A stretch of 50,150 nt of DNA from positions 1 to 50,150 of the forward strand of contig JAICYD010000041.1 in assembly GCA_025934375.1 (NCBI GenBank), read 5' to 3'. Below the pieces are notes generated by a model that saw only the letters and a program-made list of their open reading frames with translations, had not been told where the DNA came from and ran no database searches. A program made the translations under genes and the position numbers. Source of the stretch: Streptosporangiaceae bacterium. Lineage in GTDB: Bacteria > Actinomycetota > Actinomycetes > Streptosporangiales > Streptosporangiaceae. Below are positions 42,814 to 50,150 of this stretch, piece by piece (positions within the stretch are counted from its first letter, which is position 1; every line of letters begins with the position of its first letter).

Positions 42814-45434
42814 CTGACTTTCGCGGGCGCGCGCACGGACAGCGCGTCCGCCGACTGGTCGAGGTCGACGACGACCTCATCGCCGTCGGCGATCTCGCCG
42901 GACAGCAGGGCCTTGGCCAGCTGGTCGCCGATCGCCGACTGGACCAGCCGCCGCAGCGGCCGCGCGCCGTAGACCGGATCGAATCCGGTCAGCGCCAGCC
43001 ACTCCTTCGCGGCAGGGGTGACGGTCAGCGTTAGCCGCCGCGCCGACAGCCGCCTGGCCAGCCGGCTCACCTGGATGTCGACGATCTTCGTCAGCTCGGA
43101 GGTGGTCAGCGAGTCGAAGATGATCACGTCATCCAGCCGGTTCAAGAACTCCGGCTTGAATGAGGCGCGCACCGCGGTCAGCACCGCGTCCCGCTTGGCC
43201 CGGTCATCGAGCGCTGGGTCGGCGATGAACTGCGAGCCTTGGTTGGAGGTGAGGATCAAGATCGTGTTGCGGAAGTCCACCGTCCGCCCCTGCCCGTCGG
43301 TGAGCCGCCCGTCGTCGAGGACCTGCAGCAGCACGTCGAAGACCTCGGGGTGCGCCTTCTCCACCTCATCGAGCAGCACCACGCAGTAGGGGCGCCGTCG
43401 TACCGCCTCGGTGAGCTGCCCGCCCTCCTCGTAGCCGATGTAGCCGGGCGGGGCGCCCATCAGCCGGGCGACGGAGTGCTTCTCGCTGTACTCGCTCATG
43501 TCGATGCGGATCATGGCTCGCTCGTCATCGAAGAGGAACTCCGCCAGGGCCTTGGCCAGCTCGGTCTTGCCGACACCGGTCGGGCCGAGGAACAAGAACG
43601 AGCCCGTCGGCCGGTCCGGGTCGGACACCCCGGCCCGCGCCCGGCGCACCGCGTCGGATACCACCTGCACCGCTGCGGCCTGGCCGATCACCCGGCTGCC
43701 GAGCTCGCTTTCCATCCGCAGCAGCTTGCCGGTCTCGCCCTCGAGCAGCCGGCCGGCCGGGATGCCGGTCCAGGCGGACACCACGTCGGCGACGTCGTCC
43801 GGGCCGACCTCCTCCTTGACCATGGGCGCGGCGGTGGAGATCGCGGACCTTTCGCCATCCTCGGCTGAGCGGTCGGAGGCGGCGGCCTCGGCGATCTCCG
43901 CGTCAAGCGCGGGGATCTCGCCGTACAGCAGCCGGGAGGCGGACTCGTAGTCGCCGTCACGCTGTGCGCGCTCGGCCTGGCCCTTGAGGTCGTCCAGCCG
44001 CTTCTTCAGCTCGCCGACGCGGTTGAGGCCGGACTTCTCCTGCTCCCAGCGGGCGGTCAGGGCGGTGAGCTGCTCCTGGCGGTCGGCGAGGTCGGCGCGC
44101 AGCCGCTCCAGGCGCTCCTTACTCGCCGGGTCGGACTCGCGGGACAAGGCGAGCTCTTCCATCTTCATCCGGTCCACGATGCGGCGTAGCTCGTCGATCT
44201 CGACCGGGGAGGAGTCGATCTCCATCCGCAGCCGCGAGGCGGCCTCGTCGATCAAGTCGATCGCCTTGTCGGGCAGGAACCGCGCGGTGATGTACCGGTC
44301 GGACAAGGAGGCGGCGGCGACCAGCGCCGCGTCCGAGATCTGCACCTGATGGTGCGCCTCGTAACGGCCCTTGAGACCGCGCAGGATCGCGATCGTGTCC
44401 TCCACGCTCGGCTCGCCGACAAGCACCTGCTGGAAGCGGCGCTCCAGCGCCGGGTCCTTCTCGATCCGCTCGCGGTACTCATCCAGCGTAGTCGCGCCCA
44501 CCATGCGCAGTTCCCCGCGGGCGAGCATGGGCTTGAGCATGTTGCCGGCGTCCATGGCGCCCTCGGCGGCGCCCGCGCCGACGACCGTGTGCAGCTCGTC
44601 GATGAACGTGATCACCTGGCCGTCGCTAGCCTTGATGTCGTTCAGCACCGCCTTGAGCCGCTCCTCGAACTCGCCGCGGTACTTGGCGCCGGCCACCATG
44701 CTGCCCAGGTCAAGGGCGATCAGCCGCTTGCCGCGCAGTGACTCCGGCACGTCGCCGGCCACGATGCGCTGGGCGAGGCCCTCCACGACGGCGGTCTTGC
44801 CGACGCCTGGCTCGCCGATGAGCACCGGGTTGTTCTTGGTCCGCCGCGACAGCACCTGCACCACCCGCCGGATCTCGGCGTCCCGGCCGATGACGGGGTC
44901 GAGCTTGCCGTCGCGGGCTTGCTGGGTGAGGTCGACGCCGTACTTCTCCAGCGCCTGGTAGGTGGATTCCGGGTCCTCGCTGGTAACCCGGGCGCTGCCC
45001 CGCACCTTGGTGAACGCGCTGGTCAGTGCCTCGGGATTGGCGCCCGCGCGCTGCAAGGCGGTGGCCACCGGACCGCTGCCGGTGGCCAGGCCAACCAGCA
45101 GGTGCTCGGTGGAGATGTACTCATCTCCCATTTCGCGGGCCAAGCCGGCGGCGGTATTGATCACCGTGAGCAGCGGCCGCGAGGTCTCCGGCCCGCTGGT
45201 GGTCGCGCCGCGCGCCTGCGGCAGGCCGCGCGCGATCGTCGTGGCTTCCGCCAAGACGCGGTCCAGGTCCGCGCCGACGGCCTCCAGCAGCGGCTGAGCA
45301 GTGCCATCGCCCTGCTTCAGCAGGGCGAGCAGCAGGTGTACCGGCTCAACCTGGGGATTGCCATCGGAGGCAGCCTGCCGGATCGCTACCGAAACCGCTT
45401 CCTGGCTCTTCCTCGTGAGCTTGTCGTCTGCCAT
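42810..45434 (-). CDS. clpB: ATP-dependent disaggregase ClpB
   Basis: An 874-residue Hsp100 disaggregase. Domains in order: N domain (residues 1-145, two Clp-N repeats [21 protein letters not shown] and [28 protein letters not shown]), NBD1 with Walker A GEPGVGKT (207-214) and [12 protein letters not shown], and a coiled-coil middle domain (about 405-530, rich in [19 protein letters not shown]). NBD2 follows with Walker A GPTGVGKT and [15 protein letters not shown], and the C-terminal domain ends [14 protein letters not shown]. It works with DnaK/DnaJ/GrpE to dissolve aggregates. It lies 16 bp downstream of hspR, so it is the last gene of the dnaK operon here. Confidence 0.96.
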   Translation of the reverse strand: MADDKLTRKSQEAVSVAIRQAASDGNPQVEPVHLLLALLKQGDGTAQPLLEAVGADLDRVLAEATTIARGLPQARGATTSGPETSRPLLTVINTAAGLAREMGDEYISTEHLLVGLATGSGPVATALQRAGANPEALTSAFTKVRGSARVTSEDPESTYQALEKYGVDLTQQARDGKLDPVIGRDAEIRRVVQVLSRRTKNNPVLIGEPGVGKTAVVEGLAQRIVAGDVPESLRGKRLIALDLGSMVAGAKYRGEFEERLKAVLNDIKASDGQVITFIDELHTVVGAGAAEGAMDAGNMLKPMLARGELRMVGATTLDEYRERIEKDPALERRFQQVLVGEPSVEDTIAILRGLKGRYEAHHQVQISDAALVAAASLSDRYITARFLPDKAIDLIDEAASRLRMEIDSSPVEIDELRRIVDRMKMEELALSRESDPASKERLERLRADLADRQEQLTALTARWEQEKSGLNRVGELKKRLDDLKGQAERAQRDGDYESASRLLYGEIPALDAEIAEAAASDRSAEDGERSAISTAAPMVKEEVGPDDVADVVSAWTGIPAGRLLEGETGKLLRMESELGSRVIGQAAAVQVVSDAVRRARAGVSDPDRPTGSFLFLGPTGVGKTELAKALAEFLFDDERAMIRIDMSEYSEKHSVARLMGAPPGYIGYEEGGQLTEAVRRRPYCVVLLDEVEKAHPEVFDVLLQVLDDGRLTDGQGRTVDFRNTILILTSNQGSQFIADPALDDRAKRDAVLTAVRASFKPEFLNRLDDVIIFDSLTTSELTKIVDIQVSRLARRLSARRLTLTVTPAAKEWLALTGFDPVYGARPLRRLVQSAIGDQLAKALLSGEIADGDEVVVDLDQSADALSVRAPAKVS

Positions 45435-45450
45435 GGGCCTGACATCCCCC

Positions 45451-45957
45451 TTACTCGTTATTCACTTGTTCTGATCCCGCGTCCGGCCCGCTGGACCCCG
45501 CGTGCCCCGGCGCGGTCCAGATCGTGATCCGGGTCGGGGCGCCCGTCGCGGCCCGCACGGGCACCAGCGTCGCGTGCGGGTCGGAGGGAGCGCGGCGCAG
45601 GTGAGCCAGCCGCGCGGCGACCGCGCGAGTAGACTCCAGCTCCGCCCGCAGCTGCGCCACCTCGCCGTGGAGCTGAGCCGCCAGCAGGCGTGCCTGCTCA
45701 AGCTCGCGCTCCAGGTCGAGGATGCGCTTGATGCCGGAGAGGTTGATCCCCTCGTCCTGGGATAGCCGCTGGATCTCCCGCAGCGCGAGAATGTCGCGCA
45801 TGGAGTAGCGGCGGCCGCCGCCGGCGGTCCGCCGCGGCGTCACGAGCCCGATCCTCTCGTAACCGCGCAGAGTCTGCGGATGCATGCCGGACAGGCTCGC
45901 GGCCACGGAGATGACGTATACGGGCATGTCATCAGACATGTCGTAGGGGCTGTTCAC
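45451..45957 (-). CDS. hspR: MerR-family heat-shock repressor HspR
   Basis: A 168-residue MerR-type regulator. The start is GTG 45957 with GGAG seven bases upstream. The winged helix is at residues about 14-82: [43 protein letters not shown], and the dimer coiled coil [29 protein letters not shown] follows. HspR binds HAIR inverted repeats upstream of dnaK and is helped by DnaK, giving feedback control of heat shock in actinomycetes (established in Streptomyces). Two matching HAIR elements lie before dnaK here. The C-terminal 50 residues are Pro/Ala-rich and acidic at the end. Confidence 0.95.
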   Translation of the reverse strand: MNSPYDMSDDMPVYVISVAASLSGMHPQTLRGYERIGLVTPRRTAGGGRRYSMRDILALREIQRLSQDEGINLSGIKRILDLERELEQARLLAAQLHGEVAQLRAELESTRAVAARLAHLRRAPSDPHATLVPVRAATGAPTRITIWTAPGHAGSSGPDAGSEQVNNE

Positions 45958-45981
45958 GTGTCATCTCCTCTCTATATCCCC

Positions 45982-46037
45982 GGGGGGACGACCCCCCTGT
46001 CGACCCCCCGGCAAAGAGGGGACTCCGTCCCCCCTTT
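45982..46037 (-). promoter_or_regulatory. Strongly structured spacer before hspR
   Basis: Within the 168-nt dnaJ-hspR gap, read as the minus-strand RNA, an 11-bp stem (AAAGGGGGGAC / GTCCCCTCTTT, 3-nt loop, one G-U) maps to 46013-46037. Next, two G6 runs (46009-46004 and 45997-45992) compete for a single C6 run (45987-45982), giving alternative hairpins that end about 12 bases before the hspR Shine-Dalgarno. An attenuator, RNase-processing or translation-control role is inferred. Confidence 0.6.
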
Positions 46038-46125
46038 CACCTCCCTGGCCGGGACCCCGGGAAATCGCCGGGCCCCCGGGAGGGGTCGAATGTGGGCTTG
46101 GGTTATTTCTCGCATGTCTGCCGGC

Positions 46126-47277
46126 TTATTCCTGGGCCGCCCGCCGGAGGAGCTCCTCCCGCGGGTCCTCTCCGATCGTCGCCGCTCGCAGGTCCTCCAG
46201 CGCGGAGCGTGCCTTGTTGTTCAGCTCCTGCGGGACGGCCACCTCGACGGTGACGAGCAGCGCGCCCGCCTGCCCGTCCTTGCGCCGGACGCCGCGTCCG
46301 GGGACGCGGAACACCCGGCCGTTGGGCGTGCCCGGCGGTATGTGGATGGTCACGGCCGGCCCGCGATGGGTCGGCACCTTGATGTCGGCGCCGAGCGCGA
46401 GCTCGGTGATGGTCACCGGCACGGTTACCGTCAGCTCGCTGACGGAGCGGCCGAACACCGGGTGCGGCCTGACGTTCACCCGCACGTACAGGTCGCCTGA
46501 CTTCCCGCCGTTCTCGCCGGAAGCCCCCCGGCCCGGGATCCGGATCCGCTGGCCGTCAGCGACGCCAGCGGGGATCCGAGCCTGGACGGTCCGCGAGCTC
46601 ATGGCCCGGCCGCTGCCGTGGCATTCGGCGCAGGGGTCGTCCACCACCATGCCGCGCCCCTTGCAGGTCTTGCAGGGCTCGGAGAGCCCGAAGCCGCCGA
46701 GGTTGCGGCTCTGCTGGCCGGTCCCGTGGCAGTCGGGGCACACCTTCGGCATGGACGGCGGCTTGGCTCCGGTGCCGTGACAGACCGGGCAAGGTCCCTC
46801 GCCGGTCAGCCGCAGCGACACCGTCACGCCGTCGATCGCGTCGCCGAACGACAGCGTCGTCTCGGTCTCCACGTCAGCGCCGCGCCGCGCCCGGGACTGG
46901 GTCCCGGCGCCGCCCCGGCGGAAGATCCCGCCGAGCACGTCACCAAGGCCGCCGTCGTTACCGCCGCCGAACAGGTCCCCGAAGTCGAAGGTCCCACCGG
47001 CACCGCCGCCCCGGGCTCCGGTGGGTACCCGGAACCCGCCGCCGAACATCGACCGGGCGTCGTCGTACTCCTTACGCTGCTTGGCGTCCGAGAGCACGTT
47101 GTATGCCTCGGTGATCTCCTTGAACCGCTCCTCAGCCTTGGCGTCACCCTTATTCGCGTCCGGATGGTACTTCCGGGCGAGCTCACGGTACGCCTTCTTG
47201 ATCTCGGCTGCGGTCGCGGTCTTCGGAACACCCAGCGTCTTGTAGTAGTCCTTCTCCAGGTAGTCCTTCGTGCTCAT
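46126..47277 (-). CDS. dnaJ: Chaperone DnaJ
   Basis: A 383-residue Hsp40 type I co-chaperone. The J domain (1-70) has the HPD motif in [14 protein letters not shown] Gly/Phe-rich region follows ([18 protein letters not shown]). Four zinc knuckles [24 protein letters not shown] and CAECHGSG bind two zinc ions. The C-terminal substrate-binding domains follow, including [21 protein letters not shown]. It stimulates the DnaK ATPase and delivers substrates. It lies 18 bp after grpE in the operon. Confidence 0.95.
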   Translation of the reverse strand: MSTKDYLEKDYYKTLGVPKTATAAEIKKAYRELARKYHPDANKGDAKAEERFKEITEAYNVLSDAKQRKEYDDARSMFGGGFRVPTGARGGGAGGTFDFGDLFGGGNDGGLGDVLGGIFRRGGAGTQSRARRGADVETETTLSFGDAIDGVTVSLRLTGEGPCPVCHGTGAKPPSMPKVCPDCHGTGQQSRNLGGFGLSEPCKTCKGRGMVVDDPCAECHGSGRAMSSRTVQARIPAGVADGQRIRIPGRGASGENGGKSGDLYVRVNVRPHPVFGRSVSELTVTVPVTITELALGADIKVPTHRGPAVTIHIPPGTPNGRVFRVPGRGVRRKDGQAGALLVTVEVAVPQELNNKARSALEDLRAATIGEDPREELLRRAAQE

Positions 47278-47295
47278 CTGGCCTCGCTGGGCTGG

Positions 47296-48105
47296 TTAGT
47301 CAGTCTCTTCTCCGGCCGGCCACGCGGCCGCGTTACTGGCGCCGTCCGGGCCGGTCGCGGGCTCCGCTACCGCGACCCTCGCCGGCCGAAGGATCCGCTC
47401 GCCCACCTTGTAGCCGGGCTGGAAGATCTCCGCGCAGGTCTCCACGGCGACATCCGGCGAGACAGTGCTCGTCAGCGCCTCGTGGATCTTCGGGTCAAAC
47501 GCGTCGCCCCGCTGCCCGTACGTGGTCAGGCCCAGCTTCACGACCGCGGCCTGCAGCTGGTCGGCGACCGACTTGAAGCCGCCGGACAGCTCACCGTGGT
47601 CACGGGCGATGCCGATCGCGTCGAGCGCCGGCAGCAGCTCGGTCAGCACGCTGGAGACCGCGTACTCGCGGACGGCCGCCCGATCGCGGTCGACGCGCTT
47701 GCGGTAGTTCGCGTACTCGGCCTGCAGTCGCTGCAGGTCGGCGGTGCGCTCGCTCAGCTGGGTCCGCAGCGAATCCGCGTCGGCGCTGGATGCCGCGGGG
47801 GCCGCAGCGGCGTCCGCGGCGGGCGCCTTGCCCGCCGCCGGGGCCGTCCCCGCGGCGGGTTTGGTGCCCCTTGGGGCACTGTCCGTCGGCTCGGTCACCT
47901 CATCCGCTCCCCCCGCGGTATCGCCGGTGCCCCTGCCGTGCCGGCCGGAGCCGGACCCAGGGGTCGCCCCCGGCCGGCCGGCACCACTGGTGCCGGCCGG
48001 CGAGGTCGCTGCGTGCCTGCCCCTTCGCGGCTGGCCGGTCACCGGATCGATCCGCCTGTTATCGCGGATGACCGGCCCGTTGCCCGGCTCGTCAGGTGCT
48101 GTCAT
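47296..48105 (-). CDS. grpE: Nucleotide exchange factor GrpE
   Basis: A 269-residue protein. The N-terminal 110 residues are a low-complexity Ala/Gly/Pro linker, much longer than in E. coli but usual in actinomycetes. The coiled coil [37 protein letters not shown] and the beta-wing domain ([32 protein letters not shown]) are complete. It releases ADP from DnaK and acts as a thermosensor in other bacteria. Its ATG overlaps the dnaK stop by four bases (ATGA), so it is translationally coupled. Confidence 0.94.
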   Translation of the reverse strand: MTAPDEPGNGPVIRDNRRIDPVTGQPRRGRHAATSPAGTSGAGRPGATPGSGSGRHGRGTGDTAGGADEVTEPTDSAPRGTKPAAGTAPAAGKAPAADAAAAPAASSADADSLRTQLSERTADLQRLQAEYANYRKRVDRDRAAVREYAVSSVLTELLPALDAIGIARDHGELSGGFKSVADQLQAAVVKLGLTTYGQRGDAFDPKIHEALTSTVSPDVAVETCAEIFQPGYKVGERILRPARVAVAEPATGPDGASNAAAWPAGEETD

Positions 48106-49964
48106 CGGGCGGCTCCGCCCTCGCCCTCATCGACGATCTCGGCGTCCACGACGTTGTCGTCGGCCGCGGACTCGGAGTCGCCCGCCGGCGCGCCGGAGTT
48201 GGCGCCGCCCTCGGCCGCCTGAGCGGCCTGCGCGGCCTGGTAGATCGCCGTGCCCATCTTCTGGCTGACCTGCGCCGCCTTCTCGCTGGCGGTCTTGATC
48301 GTGTCGACGTCGTTGGACTCGATCGCCTTCTTGAGGTCGGCGATCGCCTCCCTGACCTCGGACTTGACGTCGCCCGGCACCTTGTCCTCGTTCTCGGACA
48401 GGAACTTCTCGGTGCTGTAGACCAGCGTGTCGGCCGTGTTGCGGACCTCAGCCTCCTCGCGGCGCTTGCGGTCGTCCTCGGCGTACTGCTCGGCGTCGCG
48501 GACCATCTTCTCGATGTCGTCCTTGTTCAGCGCCGAGCCGCCGGTGATCTGCACCGACTGCTGCTTGCCAGTGCCCAGGTCCTTGGCCGACACGTTCACG
48601 ATGCCGTTGGCGTCGATGTCGAAGGAGACCTCGATCTGCGGGATGCCGCGCGGGGCCGGCGCGATGCCGGTCAGGTCGAACATGCCCAGCTTCTTGTTGT
48701 ACGCGGCGATCTCGCGCTCACCCTGGTACACCTGGATCTGCACCGACGGCTGGTTGTCATCGGCGGTGGTGAAGATCTCCGACTTCTTGGTCGGGATCGT
48801 GGTGTTGCGCTCGATGAGCTTGGTGAAGATCCCGCCCTTGGTCTCGATGCCCAGCGACAGCGGGGTCACGTCGAGCAGCAGGATGTCCTTGACCTCGCCC
48901 CGCAGCACGCCGGCCTGCAGGCAGGCGCCGACGGCGACGACCTCGTCCGGGTTGACGCCCTTGTTGGGCTCCTTGCCGCCGGTCAGCGACTTGACCAGGT
49001 CCACGACGGCCGGCATCCGGGTCGAGCCGCCGACGAGCACCACGTGGTCGATGTCGGCCACCTTGACGCTGGCGTCCTTGATGACCTGCTGGAACGGAGA
49101 CTTGCAGCGGTCGATCAGGTCCGAGGTCATCCGCTGGAACTCCGCCCGGGTCAGCCGGGTGTCCAGGTGCAGCGGGCCGTCCGGGGAGTGCGAGATGTAG
49201 GGCAGGTTGATCTGCGATTCCATCGACTGCGAGAGCTCGATCTTGGCCTTCTCGGCCGCCTCGCGCAGCCGCTGCAGCGCCATCTTGTCCTTGGACAGGT
49301 CGACGCCGTAGCCGCTCTTGAAGTCCTGCACCAGCCAGTCAACGATCCGCTGGTCCCAGTCGTCGCCACCGAGGTGGTTGTCGCCGCTGGTCGCCTCGAC
49401 CTCGACCACGCCGTCGCCGACATCGAGTAGCGAGACGTCGAAGGTGCCGCCACCGAGGTCGAAGACCAGGATCTTGGCCGACCCCTCCTTCTCCAGGTGG
49501 TAGGCCAGCGCCGCGGAGGTGGGCTCGTTGATGATCCGCAGGACGTTCAGGCCGGAGATGGTGCCGGCCTCCTTGGTCGCCTGCCGCTGGGCGTCACTGA
49601 AGTACGCCGGGACGGTGATCACCGCGTCGGTGATCTTCTCGCCGAGGTAGGCCTCCGCGTCCCTCTTCAGCTTCTGCAGGATGAACGCGCTGATCTGCTG
49701 GGGGCTGAACTTCTTGCCATCGATCGTGACCGACCAGTCGGTCCCCATGTGCCGCTTGACCGAGCGGATGGTCCGGTCAACGTTGGTGACGGCCTGCCGC
49801 TTCGCGACCTCGCCGACGAGAACCTCCGCGTTCTTGGCGAACGCGACCACGGACGGGGTGGTCCGCGAACCCTCAGCGTTGGCGATGACCGTCGGCTCGC
49901 CGCCTTCGAGGACGGCAACACAGGAGTTGGTCGTCCCGAGGTCAATACCTACCGCACGTGCCAT
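48102..49964 (-). CDS. dnaK: Chaperone DnaK (Hsp70)
   Basis: A 620-residue Hsp70. The nucleotide-binding domain starts [23 protein letters not shown] and has [42 protein letters not shown] and the linker [11 protein letters not shown]. The substrate-binding domain contains [33 protein letters not shown], and the helical lid ends in an acidic [12 protein letters not shown] tail. It is first in the operon dnaK-grpE-dnaJ-hspR-clpB. Besides protein folding, DnaK is the co-repressor of HspR in Streptomyces, so its free level reports stress. The start is ATG 49964 with AAGGAC upstream. Confidence 0.97.
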   Translation of the reverse strand: MARAVGIDLGTTNSCVAVLEGGEPTVIANAEGSRTTPSVVAFAKNAEVLVGEVAKRQAVTNVDRTIRSVKRHMGTDWSVTIDGKKFSPQQISAFILQKLKRDAEAYLGEKITDAVITVPAYFSDAQRQATKEAGTISGLNVLRIINEPTSAALAYHLEKEGSAKILVFDLGGGTFDVSLLDVGDGVVEVEATSGDNHLGGDDWDQRIVDWLVQDFKSGYGVDLSKDKMALQRLREAAEKAKIELSQSMESQINLPYISHSPDGPLHLDTRLTRAEFQRMTSDLIDRCKSPFQQVIKDASVKVADIDHVVLVGGSTRMPAVVDLVKSLTGGKEPNKGVNPDEVVAVGACLQAGVLRGEVKDILLLDVTPLSLGIETKGGIFTKLIERNTTIPTKKSEIFTTADDNQPSVQIQVYQGEREIAAYNKKLGMFDLTGIAPAPRGIPQIEVSFDIDANGIVNVSAKDLGTGKQQSVQITGGSALNKDDIEKMVRDAEQYAEDDRKRREEAEVRNTADTLVYSTEKFLSENEDKVPGDVKSEVREAIADLKKAIESNDVDTIKTASEKAAQVSQKMGTAIYQAAQAAQAAEGGANSGAPAGDSESAADDNVVDAEIVDEGEGGAAR

Positions 49965-49987
49965 GAGCAGTCCTTGTAGTGTAGGAA

Positions 49988-50008
49988 GTTGAGTTGTGCA
50001 GGCTCAAG
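49988..50008 (-). promoter_or_regulatory. HAIR operator (proximal), HspR site
   Basis: GTTGAGT-N7-GCTCAAG on the plus strand matches the HAIR consensus CTTGAGT-N7-ACTCAAG at 12 of 14 bases with exact 7-bp spacing. It lies 24-44 bases before the dnaK start and overlaps the expected -10/+1 region. Confidence 0.85.
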
Positions 50009-50029
50009 CTTGCCGTACCCGTTCTGGGG

Positions 50030-50035
50030 TGTCAA
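50030..50035 (-). promoter_or_regulatory. dnaK -35 element between the two HAIR sites
   Basis: On the minus strand this reads TTGACA, a perfect vegetative -35. A -10 element at 17-18 bp would fall at about 50007-50012, where the bases (CAAGCT/AAGCTT) are weak and overlap the proximal HAIR. The promoter thus sits between, and partly inside, the two operators. Confidence 0.6.
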
Positions 50036-50040
50036 ATCCA

Positions 50041-50061
50041 CTTGAGTCATGTAGGCTCAAC
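50041..50061 (-). promoter_or_regulatory. HAIR operator (distal), HspR site
   Basis: CTTGAGT-CATGTAG-GCTCAAC: the left half-site is perfect, the right half differs at two positions, and spacing is exactly 7 bp. Its centre is 53 bp from the proximal HAIR centre, close to five helical turns, so two HspR dimers could face the same side of the DNA. No feature is recognised in 50062-50150. Confidence 0.85.
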
Positions 50062-50150
50062 TTTCCTGAGGCTCATCTGATTCCCGTCCGCGCCAGGAAT
50101 TTTCGCTCCCGCCGTGGAAGCAGGCCGCGCTTGGGGGCGATGAGAGGTGA

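Noticed and set aside
49965..50150. A CIRCE element (HrcA site) upstream of dnaK
   Set aside because: No TTAGCACTC-N9-GAGTGCTAA-like sequence is present; the inverted repeats there match HAIR instead.

Overview
The window is a chromosomal segment from a high-G+C actinomycete. By eye it is about 70% G+C, with GTG/TTG starts and strong third-position G/C bias. Supporting markers are an HspR-controlled dnaK operon with HAIR operators, a SigE-family sigma factor, class F sortase, DUF3151, DUF1707, 13E12/DUF222-HNH and a tRNA adenosine deaminase-associated protein. The purA/fbaA/clpB/dnaK neighbourhood resembles the Streptomyces core order, but the species cannot be named from sequence alone.

Region 1-1.5 kb looks accessory: the tail of an unknown gene, a VapBC-type toxin-antitoxin pair, and a 3' fragment of tRNA-Ser(UGA) that looks like an attachment-site scar. 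Region 1.5-15 kb is a mixed envelope/metabolic set: amidohydrolase, small membrane protein, DUF1707 protein, HNH/DUF222 protein, GH12-like lipoprotein, a coupled PH-like/Gly-rich plus zinc-ribbon pair, CtaG, a secreted beta-propeller and an AAA ATPase with a C-terminal winged helix. Region 14.4-18 kb holds a MauE-like membrane protein and a Cys-rich protein, divergent from a SigE-family sigma factor across a spacer with a tandem 22-bp repeat. Then come an acyl-CoA synthetase and tRNA-Ser(GCU).

Region 20-25.8 kb is dominated by cell-envelope genes: a zinc-ribbon membrane protein, a class F sortase operon (anchored unknown protein, DUF4397 protein, sortase), a DUF4232 lipoprotein, a ROK kinase and a PH-domain/small membrane protein pair. 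Region 26.3-30.8 kb has the tadA pair, tRNA-Ser(CGA), a membrane esterase, a lipoprotein and a HisC-type aminotransferase.

Region 30.9-39.4 kb is core metabolism. A minus-strand run purA-purD-purB-murA covers purine synthesis plus the first committed peptidoglycan step. It is followed by DUF3151, fbaA, dedA, a 39-residue membrane ORF and pyrE. Region 39.6-42.8 kb has a NYN-domain protein with a very long Pro/Gly/Gln linker and a TPR-like protein. The right end is a five-gene minus-strand heat-shock operon dnaK-grpE-dnaJ-hspR-clpB. Two HAIR operators bracket its TTGACA -35 element, and a strongly structured 168-nt spacer sits before hspR. HspR would repress its own operon with DnaK as co-repressor, and ClpB would join DnaK/DnaJ/GrpE in disaggregation.

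The candidates most worth following as undescribed systems are the sigma/MauE/Cys-rich locus, the PH-like/zinc-ribbon pair, the sortase F operon with its unknown first gene, and the structured dnaJ-hspR spacer.
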